The notes under the pieces are model-generated. The model was given only the letters and a program-made list of their open reading frames with translations, was not told the origin of the DNA and made no database searches. Both the position numbers and the translations under genes were made by a program. From Bullera alba (lineage: Eukaryota > Basidiomycota > Tremellomycetes > Tremellales > Bulleraceae), in assembly GCA_001600095.1 (NCBI GenBank), contig BCIX01000004.1, positions 500,586 to 564,585 on the forward strand: a DNA stretch of 64,000 bases, in the 5' to 3' direction. Shown in pieces: positions 21,491-32,730 of the stretch (position 1 is its first letter; the number at the start of each line of letters is the position of its first letter).

Positions 21491-22583
21491 CTACGGATAT
21501 CGAGGTCGTTCTGCAAAGTCCTTCGCAGGACCGAACGTGTACTCTAGCCAGGTCCGAGAGACTTCGGGGTCGACTTGTGGCTCGAACATGGCTAAGAACA
21601 AAGGACGGGTACCGAAATTGGGCGTAAAGTCAATCGTGTAACCCTTGTACCAGTTTCTGGGGAAGAATCTTGGCTCGCAATCGAAATCCAGAATGTCTTA
21701 AGGGCACAAGAGATGAGCGCTGAACGACCGGCGAGATCGTATTGCACCTAGTGTGACAGACACACGGCACCATATCACTCACAAGACGAATTACCATCTG
21801 GAGATCTATACAGCGTACCTGACTCCGCGTCGAACACGGTACGGCCAGTGATGTGATGGACCAAATTTCGTAGATTTGGCGGAAGGATAGAGTAACCGCC
21901 GTGGTGTATGATGATCCACGGATATCGGCCGCCGGTCTTCCTGGTCACAACGGCGACTGTGACCGTATGCCACTGTTTCTTCAACATGCGTAGGTAGCGG
22001 GGTGTCATAAACAACGCAAAGGCGAGGAAAGCCGTTCTCATGATGGTTGCATCCAGTCCGACTGCCTCGTGGTTGTGCAGAATGTTGAAACCAATACCAA
22101 TGCAGCACGATGCCAATAAGCTCGTCCATCAGATAAAGCGATGAGGACTGGCCTGACATGTGGTCTGGTACGGCCGGCGTAGAGCGCCCTCTGTTGAAGT
22201 CCGGGAATGCGGTTATCCTACGGCCAGTCCTTGGGCTCCTTTCGCCCATGATTATGGCCAAGGTCTGTCGAGTTCGGAATAGGTGCACCCGACTTTTTTT
22301 GTGCTGGTGTAGCCTGCTGAGGTTTCGGCGTGGAAGATGGCATTCTGGCTGGTCGATTCTCTGCAGAGCTCCTCGGTTGAGCTGCAAGTGCTATCGAGGC
22401 CGTGGAGAAGAAAGCTACAGGGCCAAATGGTGTTCTAGACAGAGCAGGGCGCCTCAGACTCTGTCGAGCGAGGTCATTAAGTCCAGTGGCTGTGTACAAG
22501 GCGCGCCGTGTCACCGACGACCTAGACTCCAGAGCGAACAGCTGACCGATATTGCGCACGGTCAGACCGAGCCTGTGAGACAT
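21491..22583 (-). CDS. Mitochondrial two-TM family member B, disrupted unless 22121-22221 is spliced out
   Basis: Copy of the family at 19870-20988. MSHRLGLTVRNIG at 22583 matches copy A, followed by an Arg-rich, Pro-rich leader. The frame then meets TAG at 22220-22218. The second half (LLASCCIGIGFN, LKKQWHTVTVAVV, IIHHGGYSILPP, GTLYRSPDG) lies in another frame, with TGA at 22131-22129 just above it. After an intron at about 21778-21693, ILDFDCEPRF...TWLEYTFGPAKDFAERPRYP ends at TAG 21491. A 101-nt GT-AG interval (22221-22121) with a ctgat branch-like site would remove both stops in correct phase, but its donor (gtagga) is weak. The same interval is coding in copy A. Either a pseudogene or a case of new intron formation. 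Confidence 0.55.
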
Positions 22584-23838
22584 GTCGGCAGTGTCTCCGG
22601 CGGTACAGGGGTCTGTTCGGAGACGGCGGAGCGTACGAGCGGCTGCGAAAATTCAATGCTGGTGCATTGACTGACTTGACGCTTGTGTAGGTCTTGAGCT
22701 GAGTCTGATGGAGTGATGCTGGACATCAACAAATCGAAAATCCTGATCGTGCTCGGATGTCTCCGCAAGACACGTGGCAACCAGCATCTCAGGCTCAGTC
22801 GATGCTATAGCCTGCTGAGGATGGCAAGCAGGTACAGGCAGATTGCGGACATGGGACATATAAGGCTAGCTTCAGACATGTTCAGATATTCATACAATAC
22901 AGAAGTCCAGCGCAGATAGGGTGGGATGAAGATCTCTCTCGATCCTCAAAACCGCCGACCCGGTTTCGATGTTACCGCTTCCTATGCGGCTGCATCATCG
23001 GCTCCAGGCTTGTAGCTTGCGTCTTCGAGAGTGACATGCTCACCTCTGCTCAGATCATCGTGGCGAGACCAGGCCCAATCCAAAGTGTGATCTGTCTTCG
23101 TGGTATCCTTTCCCGGGCCTGACACTTATACCTACCAGTGCAGTCTGGAACCCCGTCCCCAAGGCCTCCGAGGCCATCCCACAAAGGCTTATCTATTCCA
23201 GCAACCTGAGATATCTGGTCTGAGCTCAGATGTCAGGTTGCTGAGATAGATGAGCATTCGGAGGATGTCCCTCGGGTCCCACAGGTTCGAAAGCAGCTTG
23301 ACAGGTTTCGGGCCCAAGAGCGACAGAGCCACGGAGGTACCCGACATAAGACCCCCGTCAAAGTCAGGAGTACCTCTAGTCCATTACGCCGCGGAACTGC
23401 CGCACTATGCCTGGCATGTCGGTATCCCTCTGATCTGATCGCTTCCAGTTTTGGTGGTCGCTTCGAGTTCTGCTGATATCGATGTGCAATCCTTTGTCCA
23501 TCGCCTTGGCATTGGTCGCTCGGGCCCGTCCTGCATGAAGCACGCCGAATCGTAACCTCGCCCTCTTCGTGCCGCACACGTGGAGGATTGAGGCGACAGC
23601 ACCAATCCCAGTCAACCATCGCCGAATCCAAAGGGTCGAGCGCATAGTCAGACCTAGTCAGATCTACTGGGGGTGCGTTGCACTGAGCGAAGTCTTTAGG
23701 TATCCTGACTCGTCCTAATCATCTCTGGTCCAGTCTCTCCAAGAGGCTCTTGGTGTTCTTCTTCGGGCCGATTGTCCCCAAGAGCTATCTTCTAATCTTA
23801 TATCGTCTTTGCACCACATGTCCTTCAGCTTCTCCTGG

Positions 23839-24246
23839 TCACGCGCTGCCACCAGTAACCGTCGGGCCTCCGCCGCTGTTGATGTCGAAGGTAACCTCAA
23901 CTCGGCTCGTTGTCGCGGTGGGACCGACTCGCTGGGGAGATGTGAAGACCGGGTTGAGCGTCTCCGCGGGCGCCGCGATTGTTGAAGTCTTCCTGACCGA
24001 TGGTGCTTCATCGGGTCGTGGCTGACAGTCTGCTTTGAGATGTCCGTCTTCGCCGCAGGTAGACATTCCTTGTCCGGTTAGGTAACCACCAGCGTCGGCA
24101 TTTTTGCAGCCAATGGCGATGTGATCGTATCCGCCGCATCTGGAGGAGACAGCCGCTTGGGTAGCATGGGACCCATATGAAGGTGGACAGCAGTACCCGC
24201 GATTCCCAAAAGGATTGACGTTGGCTGTACCGAAGTATACCTTCAT
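23839..24246 (-). pseudogene. Open frame with two imperfect zinc knuckles
   Basis: The frame encodes two knuckle-like units, CGGYDHIAIGC and CGEDGHLKADC, each with the CG-x2-H-x4-C spacing but lacking the first Cys of the usual C-x2-C-x4-H-x4-C. A Pro/Thr/Ser-rich tail follows and ends at 23839. CCHC knuckles are typical of retroelement Gag/ORF1 proteins and of some RNA-binding proteins. The lost cysteines and lack of a clear gene structure suggest decay. Low certainty. Confidence 0.35.
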
Positions 24247-25267
24247 CCCGACGGAGACAATGATGTCGACACTGCCGCCACATTGGTGAGCGTTTTGGAG
24301 GTTTTAGGAATGCGGTCGCCGCTCCGCAGTCTCGTTCCTTCGTATGTTTCGGTTCATTGGGGGTGGACAGTCACGTGAAAGCGTCCTGGATCTTGCGTAT
24401 TCGACCGAGAAGACATTCTTCGATGTCTCCTCGTCGTAAGGTGGGGGGCCAACCAGAAGTGATGTGGAGCGACCCGGCAAGATCTTCCGGCGTTTTGGTG
24501 TAGTATGCCCAATCCTCGTTTGGGACGCCTCCCCGCTTCCGTACCGGTTTCCGGCCTTGCAAAGTATCGGCAGTGATTCGATGTGGCCAAAATCCGGGAG
24601 CCACACGGCGGCTCGGCAGAGAACGTCACATCTTGATGTCTTAACAGGTCGAGTAGCGAAACATGGGCACGAGTAGTCAAGTTCGGACGTGGCTTTGGTT
24701 TTGCAAAGGACTCTAACCCCCTAGCGCATAAGTTGATACCTTCTGAGACGTATTGCGCTCCATTCCGGTTATGAAGCATCGACGGCAAGCTGATGCGGTG
24801 TATGAAACTACCAAGTGAAAAGCGTGTTGATACCAGATCTTGTCGGCGGATAGGGCGGCATCGGCGGAAACATTGGCGTCATCGTCCAGATCGACGAAAG
24901 CGGAAGTAAGGTGGAGTAGATGTGCGCTTTGCGACCACCTCTCTGCTGTCGGCTTAGCCTTCTTGGATTGGAATCTGCTGAAGGGGTGATCTTTCCGCCT
25001 AGTTGCCAGAGCGGCCCTCAGGCTGAGCTTCCCATCGGGAGTAGGTGATTGCGACTGATATCGAAGACCCGAGACAAACGTGGTGAGAGTCGCCGTCACG
25101 CAGGTAACTTGTAGATCGTCTGGGAGGAGCGGGCGGGTCCCGGGGAGTTTGAGACGACAGTTGATTGCTCGAGCGGTTGTAAGGTCGTTTTGCTCACCCG
25201 ATAACACCAGCTGGGTGTAGCATGTGCCTCCTCACCCGACCAGCCCAGACCTCAAACAGGCGCACCA

Positions 25268-25648
25268 TTACATGGAGACCAATTTGTTGACGTGGGTGAC
25301 GAATCTCTCGACAGATATCGGTTCGCCAGTCAGGAAAGACACGAATATAGTGAAGGTGTTCGAAAGTCCAAGGAATGTTGATATGGGGCTGTAGGACTGA
25401 ATTGGGTAGGCCGCCCAGGCCGCTCGGATGAGGTTCTCGGTCATCCGCATCGGGATACCGTCGATCTGGGCCCAGACTGTGGGGCTATTAGTGATCCACC
25501 TAGCATAAGCAGGCGGTGCCGTCTCCTTCTTGACACTTTTGAGCACAATGATCATCCCCGGTAGGGGGCATTCCCTCGCGAGGTGCCCGTACTCGCCACA
25601 CCCATCGCAAATGAGGGCGACGCTCCTGCTGAGGCGGCTGACCACCAA
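25268..25648 (-). pseudogene. CCHC zinc-knuckle ORF remnant
   Basis: The frame has a perfect C-x2-C-x4-H-x4-C knuckle (CDGCGEYGHLARECP). It is followed by a strand-helix-strand pattern (VWAQIDGIP, MTENLIRAAW, FTIFVSFLTGE) that could be an RRM-like fold, as in ORF1 of non-LTR retrotransposons. It begins with a non-ATG codon and no start or partner ORF with enzymatic motifs was found nearby. A fragment of a mobile element is the favoured reading; an exon of an unrecognised gene is possible. Confidence 0.4.
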
Positions 25649-28600
25649 CGGTCCAACAGTTTGGAACCCAGATCGATGGCGTCCCTCTAGGGATGACGGA
25701 GGACGATAACCGCGAAGCGATTACGGCCTACCCAATCCAACGATAACGTGATGCATTGTGCATTGGTTTGGCCATGGGCTGGATGAATGGTGCAGGTAGA
25801 CTGTTGGGGGGTTGCCAGGGCGATGGTCGTGACCGTACCGCCATCCATACCCGCCAGTCCCGATCCTCTCTTCCAACAACCTCTCAGGTGAGCAACGACT
25901 CCATACAGAGGTTCCTTCTTCCGGGTGTATCAGGACGCGGGACCATTGAAACCGGATAGCTGACGCCAGGTGTCGAAGGTCTTTTCATCCCCAGAGCCAG
26001 TTGAACATGGGCGGATAGTCCGGCTGAGTTCCCTCGTCCAGCGGCATACGTCCTGAAGAGCTCCTGAACCAGGTCACCAACTAGGGCGGAATAGGCCCAT
26101 CTCAGGCAAGTACAGTGCGTCGACGTTTCGAGGCGTGGAGGTTTCGAGTCGAGGGGTTTGGCGTACTCGGCCGGGAGGGATTGTGCGACGACGGATGAGA
26201 GGCAGTGGTAGACGAGAGCAAAGTATGTGCCATGCTTGGCCTTGTCCTCCGCCACATCTCTTCGTGGTCTCTTGGCGCCATGGTAAGGCGAGCACATCTT
26301 TGCCTAAAAGTACTGAGGCCATCGAGCTTGAGTGAACGGCATAGGTGTCGGACCGTGTTAGGTAGGGCTGCAGTGTGGCACTATCGTGGCCGGGCGGTGC
26401 CATGCCAGGTATGGTAGCGTAATAGCTGTATAGAGTCGCGGGATGAAGACTGAAAACGGCGAGTGATGGGCGACGATCTGTTGCTGGTATTCCCCGATCC
26501 GATTGGTGATTGGTTCAGGTCTGACGTGCGGAGCAGCACAACCCAGCGCGACGTATAGACCAAAGACAGTAGAGTACGTATAGCTGTCCGTGAGAGAAAG
26601 CAGGACCACTCAGAGCACTAAACGTGCTGAATTGATTGACATTGTGGTCGTTGACTGACATGATGAAGGCCAGTCGGACGGCTGATCCTTGGTGAGAACA
26701 GGCGAATGAGAGCCCAGATCGGAGGTGTGATACGCGTGGAATTGGACGTGTGAGACGGGTGTTGATCGGCCATGGTCCGTCCGTCGGAGTGAAATTCAAA
26801 GATCTGGTCCATCCGCGTTGAGTACATTAGGTGTACATTTCCGGATGAGCATGTGTCGAACTGGGGCCTGAGGGCGGCCGTCATGGCGGGGAGGTCGAAG
26901 CCTTGCGGGGTATGTTGATGTTGAGAAAGTCTGTCGACTGTTCGTCTGGTTGCGCGAGCTTCGGGACAAGTGACTCGATCTTGGCGAGCAGTCACGCGAA
27001 ACGAGCAAACAGATCGGTTCAGGGTAGGTAGACCAGAAGCTAGCCTGCAAGACCTTCCGAAGTTCGCGGTAGAACGTTAAGGCGGCCAATTGGTTTAGGG
27101 AAGACAGCGAAACACCTGCACTTGTTGCTGAAATGCTGAGTGGTCTGATCGAGATTTGAAGCGGCAGGTGGAGGTAAAGCAGAGCTCGTATCGATGTTGT
27201 ACCAAGGACTCGTCGTAATCAGTCCAGAAACGACATCCGCCCGTGCCTCGGGCTCGTCGGTAAGTCAACGACGTGACCATGTGCTGCCCCTGGAGATGGA
27301 GAATCGGAGGGGGTCCAGTCTCGAGAGGAGGCTGCCGCGACCATTGAGGAGGGTCTGGTAGGGGTCGTGGCCCCTAATGGTCACAGATTGTAAGCAGGGT
27401 CAAGGGCGTTGGGGAGGTGGAAGGCGTGGACAGGAGGGGTAGGGCGAGAGTGATTCTTGGCGAAAGCGGCGGAGGGGGCTTGTAGCTCTGCGTTGAAGAG
27501 TCGGTAAGCGCGTTTGAAGTCGAAGATAGCTGATAGCGGGCTAGCCGAGTTGCGTTCGGCGACGAAGTTTGCGAAAGCAATAGATGGATTTCAGCGGAGG
27601 GATCGATAGTCGTCCAATCCATTCCGTCTTCAGTGTCCGTTTTGAGAATGCCTCCACCAAGGACGTCCAAGGTTCCACAAGAAGCAGCCCTTCTGATTCG
27701 TAAGGATCGATACCAGCATGAATGGTGAGGGGAGCACTGACGATTGTTCCAGACTCATGACTCATATTTGCCTCGCCGAGGACACCGGGAGATGGCAAAG
27801 GCCGTTACTTGGTTTGGTTCAGAGTCCGACTCCAGCTTCGTGATGGCGGAGGATGCATGCCTTTGCGGCCGGACTAGGAGAGGCAGCCCGCTGGACCATT
27901 GCGAAGTCTGCTGCGTTTGGTAGGTGTGGGTTCCGGTAGAAGTTGACATATACTGGTCCGGTTGCTCAAGCCGACGGTTGACGATCGCGGAGGCTGCTGT
28001 TTGGTGTGTCATGGAGGGACCACTGTTTAGGCTGCGAACAGCAGTATATGGTAGGCGAAAAGTGTGACAGCAGTTCCTGCGTACCCTTCGCGAACGATTC
28101 CTAAGTCGGCATCGGGCGCTGAAGGGAGAACCACAGCGAGAGGAAATAGGTCGGCTCGTGATCGCACTGGCATCGAATCACATCCTACGTCGAGGAACCA
28201 AGCATATCGATACCAGTACCATTATGTCCGAGAGAAAGTCGACGCCATGATTATAAACCTGTAATTGTGTAGACAGCGTACCAGACGGCCGACGTCCTTA
28301 CGAAGCTCCAGAGGAAACGTCGAAAGGCGACGATGATCGAGGTGTGAGGGAGGGGAGAAACACGGGATGTCTAGGGAGGGTACCGCTCATGTGACTCGGT
28401 TTCTCGTAGGGACTGGGCGCCGCGGCGAATTTGTGGTGGACATCGGGTTCGACAATTGAGGCTTTTCGCCATAATCGGGAGAAGGGCGATCTGAGGTCCA
28501 CTGTCCACCACAGGTCGCTAATGCCCTCAGTTTCCGAGAGTATCGGCGCCAGCGCTCATTGGACCTGTCGGACGACTGACTGTAGCGGGACGAGTCGCGA

Positions 28601-29599
28601 GCGGATGTCACTCAGGGCGATAGCCAGGCGCAAATGCCGTTCGACCATCGATCTTGATTAGAGCAAATAGACCAACCGAAGTCCAGGTGAAAATTGATGG
28701 GTCGCGGAGGTTGTGCGATGCTAACAAAGGAATGCCCACCCCTTCTATTCCTGTCACCTCCACCGATAGTACCACCGGTCGTAGATGCCTAAAGGCGAAA
28801 TGGGTAGCAGTGGTGGGTTAGGCGAAGGAGAAAAGGCCGAACCTCCAAAAGGGCGAAGGGCTAACACCAAAGAAGTCCGGCCTAGTTTGGTGATGCAAAG
28901 AGGAACATGTGGTTGCCGAAAAGCCTGCCGGTGTTTCCGGGAATGCAGTACCAGATATCCCGTTGAGTGTAAACCTATCGGAGTTAATGCCAATCGATTA
29001 CCAGGAAGACGCCTGGGACTGCATGGAGGACAGTCACCGGGTACCCATTCATATCAACCGGATCCGCCTTTTGCTGCTGTAGGGAGAACCATACCGAGTG
29101 GAAACCACTGATCTCAATGGGGACAGGTACCTCGCAAAAGTTGGGCCACCAGCGAGCCGGAAACGGACGTGGGAATGACAAGCGAGCCTTTTTGCCTAGA
29201 GTAGTGTGCGACCATCCCCCGCGGTCCAGTCCATTGTCTCAGCTCAAGAACAGCAAAGGAAGGAAATGAGGTACTTTCGTAGGCGTCTTCGTCCGTATCA
29301 GGCGAAGTGTAGTCCGAGGACGGGTGTTGTTGGTGACTGGTCAGAGTATGTCCGATCGCTCCAGGATTCATCGCCTCCATGTATTACCATGGCTTCGGTT
29401 TGCCCCGAAATGTGTTACGGCGGGCCACTAGTTGGTGGTGTCGGCAGTTATAGTGTAAACGGCGAGCGAAGCATATCTCCTTCCTCGTCACCTTGGCGTC
29501 TGGGGAATCCTCGGTTTGGTAAACACCTTTCGAGAGTCGATACTGGTCAAATCAGTCCGCTGTATCTGATTATGACCTGTAAGTTGTGACAGAGTTTGG

Positions 29600-29879
29600 T
29601 CCTAAGTCTTGGTCTCTTCGTCCATGGTCTCCAACAGTCCCACGGCTTCGATCGTCGCCGTGACCGGCAAGTCTCCGCAAAACTCCAGCCTGCGTGTCGC
29701 TTTTGGTCCTTTATACAGTCGACCGTCTCCTTCTTCTTCCTGTGCGTACCATGATGCCACCATTGCAACTGAGCGAATCCGTCCAGAGTACGGTGACGAG
29801 ATAGTAAGGGTCGTAGCAACCTGGACCCGGAGGCGAGCCGGCCGACATCGCATACCGAGAGTCCTAATCTGAAGGCCAT
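29600..29879 (-). pseudogene. Truncated copy C of the mitochondrial two-TM family
   Basis: The ATG at 29879 starts MAFRLGLSVCDVGRLASGSR, followed by LLRPLLSRHRTLDGFAQ. This matches the start of copy A (MSLRLGLNVCNVG, RPALSR) over about 37 residues. The frame then runs into Lys/Arg/Trp-rich sequence without the TM segments, the KQWHTVT block or the ILDF exon. Those parts are not found in the next 7 kb. It is a 5' fragment of the family left at the edge of the gene-poor block. Confidence 0.55.
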
Positions 29880-30353
29880 GATGAAAGGGTTGCTGATGAC
29901 TGGGCGTGCTATCTCATGTTGGAAATATGGCGAGCAAGACCAGCAGGGTCTGGAGTGCGAGCCTATTCGGGTACACGTGAAGAACAGTCTAGAATCCAAC
30001 TAGTATCGAGTCTGATGCAACCAAGGTGCTCCAAGGTGCAACTAGCAAGTGTTGAGCAGAGAGTTGGTGCATCGGAATGATGAGACTCTGAGCAAGTGAA
30101 ATCCGAAGATCAGGTTCAGGAGACAGGAAGATCTCGATCTCTCAAGCGGATTGAGTTTCCCACGGTACCCAGCCGCGGTTGTCCCGCCTGTATCGCATTG
30201 CACCAAGGGGTCTTACTCGAAGTCGACAAGTAGCTGTAGATTGGGCATTTACACTGCGGTCATGCAAGCACGCTGAGAGGGTGCATGAGTAGTATTACAT
30301 TGAGCGAGTCCGTCGAATCACACCAGATGCCCTCCTTTCATATACGACTAATC
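29880..30353. other. Intergenic stretch, nothing recognised
   Basis: About 470 bp between truncated copy C and the stop of copy D. I see no gene, and no repeat beyond a short duplicated aaggtgc unit near 30022-30040. Confidence 0.4.
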
Positions 30354-31799
30354 CTACTCGCTCTTCTTCGCCTCGTCAGACCCTCGCAGCCAGCGATCCA
30401 CCATATCCCCAAACTTGGACGACTGCGGCTCTTTCGGCTCGGCCAATCTGCCAAACACCGTTTCGATCCTGTTGAGCGAAACAACGACCTCGTCATCCGG
30501 CCCCAGTGGCCGCGACGACGTGCCCATGTACATCATGTATCTGTACTTCCCAATCTGCAGTACCAAAGAATCGTTATGCACTATACCGAAGTCAGCTACC
30601 TTGCAACATGGCCCAGAAGAGGACGCTCTACTCACAGTTGATGAACCTCGGCATCATCTCCGACTTCTGCATCTCGACAAACGGCGTTCGGTTGTAGAGA
30701 GGCAGAGTGTTCTTGACGAGTGTCAACCTGACCGCTGTACGGGGTGCTGATCCGTCTATGCCCTGAGCAGATTGTGTGGCCGAGGGGGTCGCTTCACTGA
30801 TCGTCGAAGTGGCAGGGGAGGCTTCACTGGCTGTTGGTGTAGCGGGTGTCGTTTCGGGGACGGCGGGTTTGGGGGCAACGAAGCGTGGGGAGTCTAGCTT
30901 GGTGTATCGAACTTGAGTCAACCGGTAAACTTGTTTCTGATACGCCTTGAAGATCAACACCCCTGGAGCAACAGCTGATGCAAGCGCCACGACTCTGACC
31001 AAGGTGAAGTATTTCACGAGCGTGTTCCACCGCCGAGCCCAGAAAGACGATTCCAGGTATTCCCTACGCCCAGTGTCAGCTTCGATCTCGCGATTACAAT
31101 CCACGTCCCCTGATGGGCACCTTTCACTTACTCGTCGGTGATCCTGACCGGTCTAGGTGCAGTCATGATAAAGGCTATCAGCACTGCCCATACAGCGACT
31201 ATCAACCATGGATATCTTCCAGTTGGCAGGAGATTGGGTGGAGGTCTGGTGAAAATCGTCCGTTCCTCGACTTTGACATTGGGGTCTGAAGTATCTATAG
31301 TTCGGAAAGGCCACTGGGCCTCGGAAAGCGGCTTGAAGTCGGGAGAACTTTGCGTTGGCTCTGGCGACGGTGTAGCAGCAATCTTTGAAGGCTTGAGCTG
31401 AGCGGATTTGGGTACAGGGACATGCAGGATGAGTGTTGATGGATTGCGCGTAGCTTTCTCCACTTGCGGTGCGCTGTCTGCCGCAGCCGCCGTAGGTACC
31501 GGTGGCGGTGGCGGCTTTAGGTGTGATGGCGTGCTATTGTTGGCTTTTGGTGTAGACTTCGTTGTAGAGGATGGAGCGGGCGACGGTTTTGAGGCAGATG
31601 TTCGGGGTTTGGGCGACGACGGAGGTCTGAGAGCAGCTCTAGCTTGTCGAGCGACAGAGGAAGCCGAAGTATTGGGTTTCGCGGGCGACCTCTTGTCCAA
31701 CCATCCAGGCGAGGCATGTATCGACCTCAGGACTACCTGTCGGACCGGCTGGAACGGCATCGCGCATGCCGACGTCCGAAGGGCTGTCCCGAGGAACAT
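30354..31799 (-). CDS. Predicted mitochondrial two-TM protein, divergent family member D
   Basis: Three exons. The first (31799 to about 31133) carries an Arg-rich, presequence-like N-terminus, a long Pro/Ser/Lys-rich spacer, DPNVKVEERTIFTRP (matching DPKVQTRTVFARP of copy A) and a TM segment (WLIVAVWAVLIAFIMT). The second has a further TM stretch (VVALASAVAPGVLIF), KQVYRLTQVRYTKL (like KQWHTVT..) and a Pro/Thr/Ser-rich insert. The third begins HNDSLVLQ and ends RWLRGSDEAKKSE at 30354; DEVVVSLNRIETVFG matches DDVVLSLSRLEQAFG of copy A. Starts at 31823 and 31760 are also possible. The conserved order marks it as a relative, perhaps the ancestral single-copy gene. Function unknown. Confidence 0.72.
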
Positions 31800-32061
31800 G
31801 TTGAGCGCGGGGGACCCGTACATCGGGCAAGCAGGCTGATCAGAGTGATGTCTCTCAATGCTATAGACGTTCTGAAATTTCAGCTGTCGACTTGACAATG
31901 ACATCGCAGATCGACAACAATGGACGGAAGCAAATTCGGAAAGTCAGGCACCACCGTACCGCGTACCGGTCAGGCCATTCCAGCACCAGGATCGAGATGA
32001 TCGACAACTAGATGTGGACTTATGACTTCAGACACCAACGTCCGCGCATCCCGTTCTGATT

Positions 32062-32577
32062 ATGGACGGACTGTCCGAATTGGAATTAGTGGCTCAAGCG
32101 ACACAATCTGAGCGGCAACAACCCCCAGCTTCCAAACCCACTGCCAACGGCATCAACGGAATCAACGGCGTCGATCCCACTGTCTCAAATGGCAATGGCA
32201 ATGGAGACACCGGCGATCACGACGAGATAGACCTGGACAATCTCGACCTATCAGCCCTATCACCAGAAGACCTCAAGTTGCTCGAGCCGATAATAGCGGC
32301 TCTCAGGATATCAGACCCAGACGGAGACGGAAATGGAGAGGATCTAGCTGAGTTGTTGGCGCAGATGGATGCAGCGGATAATGTGGCGGATCAGCTAGAA
32401 GGAAAGCTGGACAAATTGCTGGAAAATCTGGGCAACGTGGAAGCGGAGATTGGACAGGAAGTCGCTGAAGCGCAGGTCAAGGGAAAGGCGTCCGTGGCAG
32501 GAGCTGCAGCCGAAGGCGCGGTGGGGAAAGAGGCGGACGGTTCGATACCCAAGGAGACGGAAGGCAAGGAGAAGTAG
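32062..32577 (+). CDS. Small acidic protein, unrecognised
   Basis: Intronless, 171 aa. The N-terminus is Gln/Ser-rich with NGINGINGV and NGNGNGD low-complexity runs. The centre is strongly acidic (DEIDLDNLDLSALSPEDLKLLEP). A predicted amphipathic helix follows (AELLAQMDAADNVADQLEGK, LDKLLENLG), then an Ala/Glu/Lys-rich tail. The helical pair resembles a dimerising coiled coil. It is transcribed divergently from family member D with about 260 bp between the starts. I cannot name it. Confidence 0.7.
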   Translation: MDGLSELELVAQATQSERQQPPASKPTANGINGINGVDPTVSNGNGNGDTGDHDEIDLDNLDLSALSPEDLKLLEPIIAALRISDPDGDGNGEDLAELLAQMDAADNVADQLEGKLDKLLENLGNVEAEIGQEVAEAQVKGKASVAGAAAEGAVGKEADGSIPKETEGKEK

Positions 32578-32730
32578 CAGTCTGTGGGACGAAGAACAAG
32601 GTACGCTGCTCCTTCTTGCGCCTCTTGGATCATTGTGCTGATACAGCCCAGACTATCCGCAGATGAGACCGCCGCGAAGCAGAGCTCTACTAAATGACAT
32701 AACGACATGACATGCTATGACCAAACTTCA

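Larger units (their letters stand above)
22584..29599. other. Gene-poor ~7 kb block with decayed ORFs
   Basis: No intact gene with homology can be supported here, in contrast with the dense flanks. Medium-length open frames are concentrated on the minus strand from about 28.6 to 23.7 kb but do not join through convincing splice sites, and most start with non-ATG codons. Two stretches encode CCHC zinc-knuckle-like sequence (see 25268-25648 and 23839-24246). No reverse transcriptase, integrase or transposase motif was seen. The block sits exactly between copies B and C of the mitochondrial family. I read it as eroded mobile-element or gene debris. Confidence 0.45.

Noticed and set aside
22584..29599. 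Intact retrotransposon
   Set aside because: No reverse transcriptase, RNase H, integrase or endonuclease motifs and no terminal repeats were recognised; only zinc-knuckle fragments are seen.
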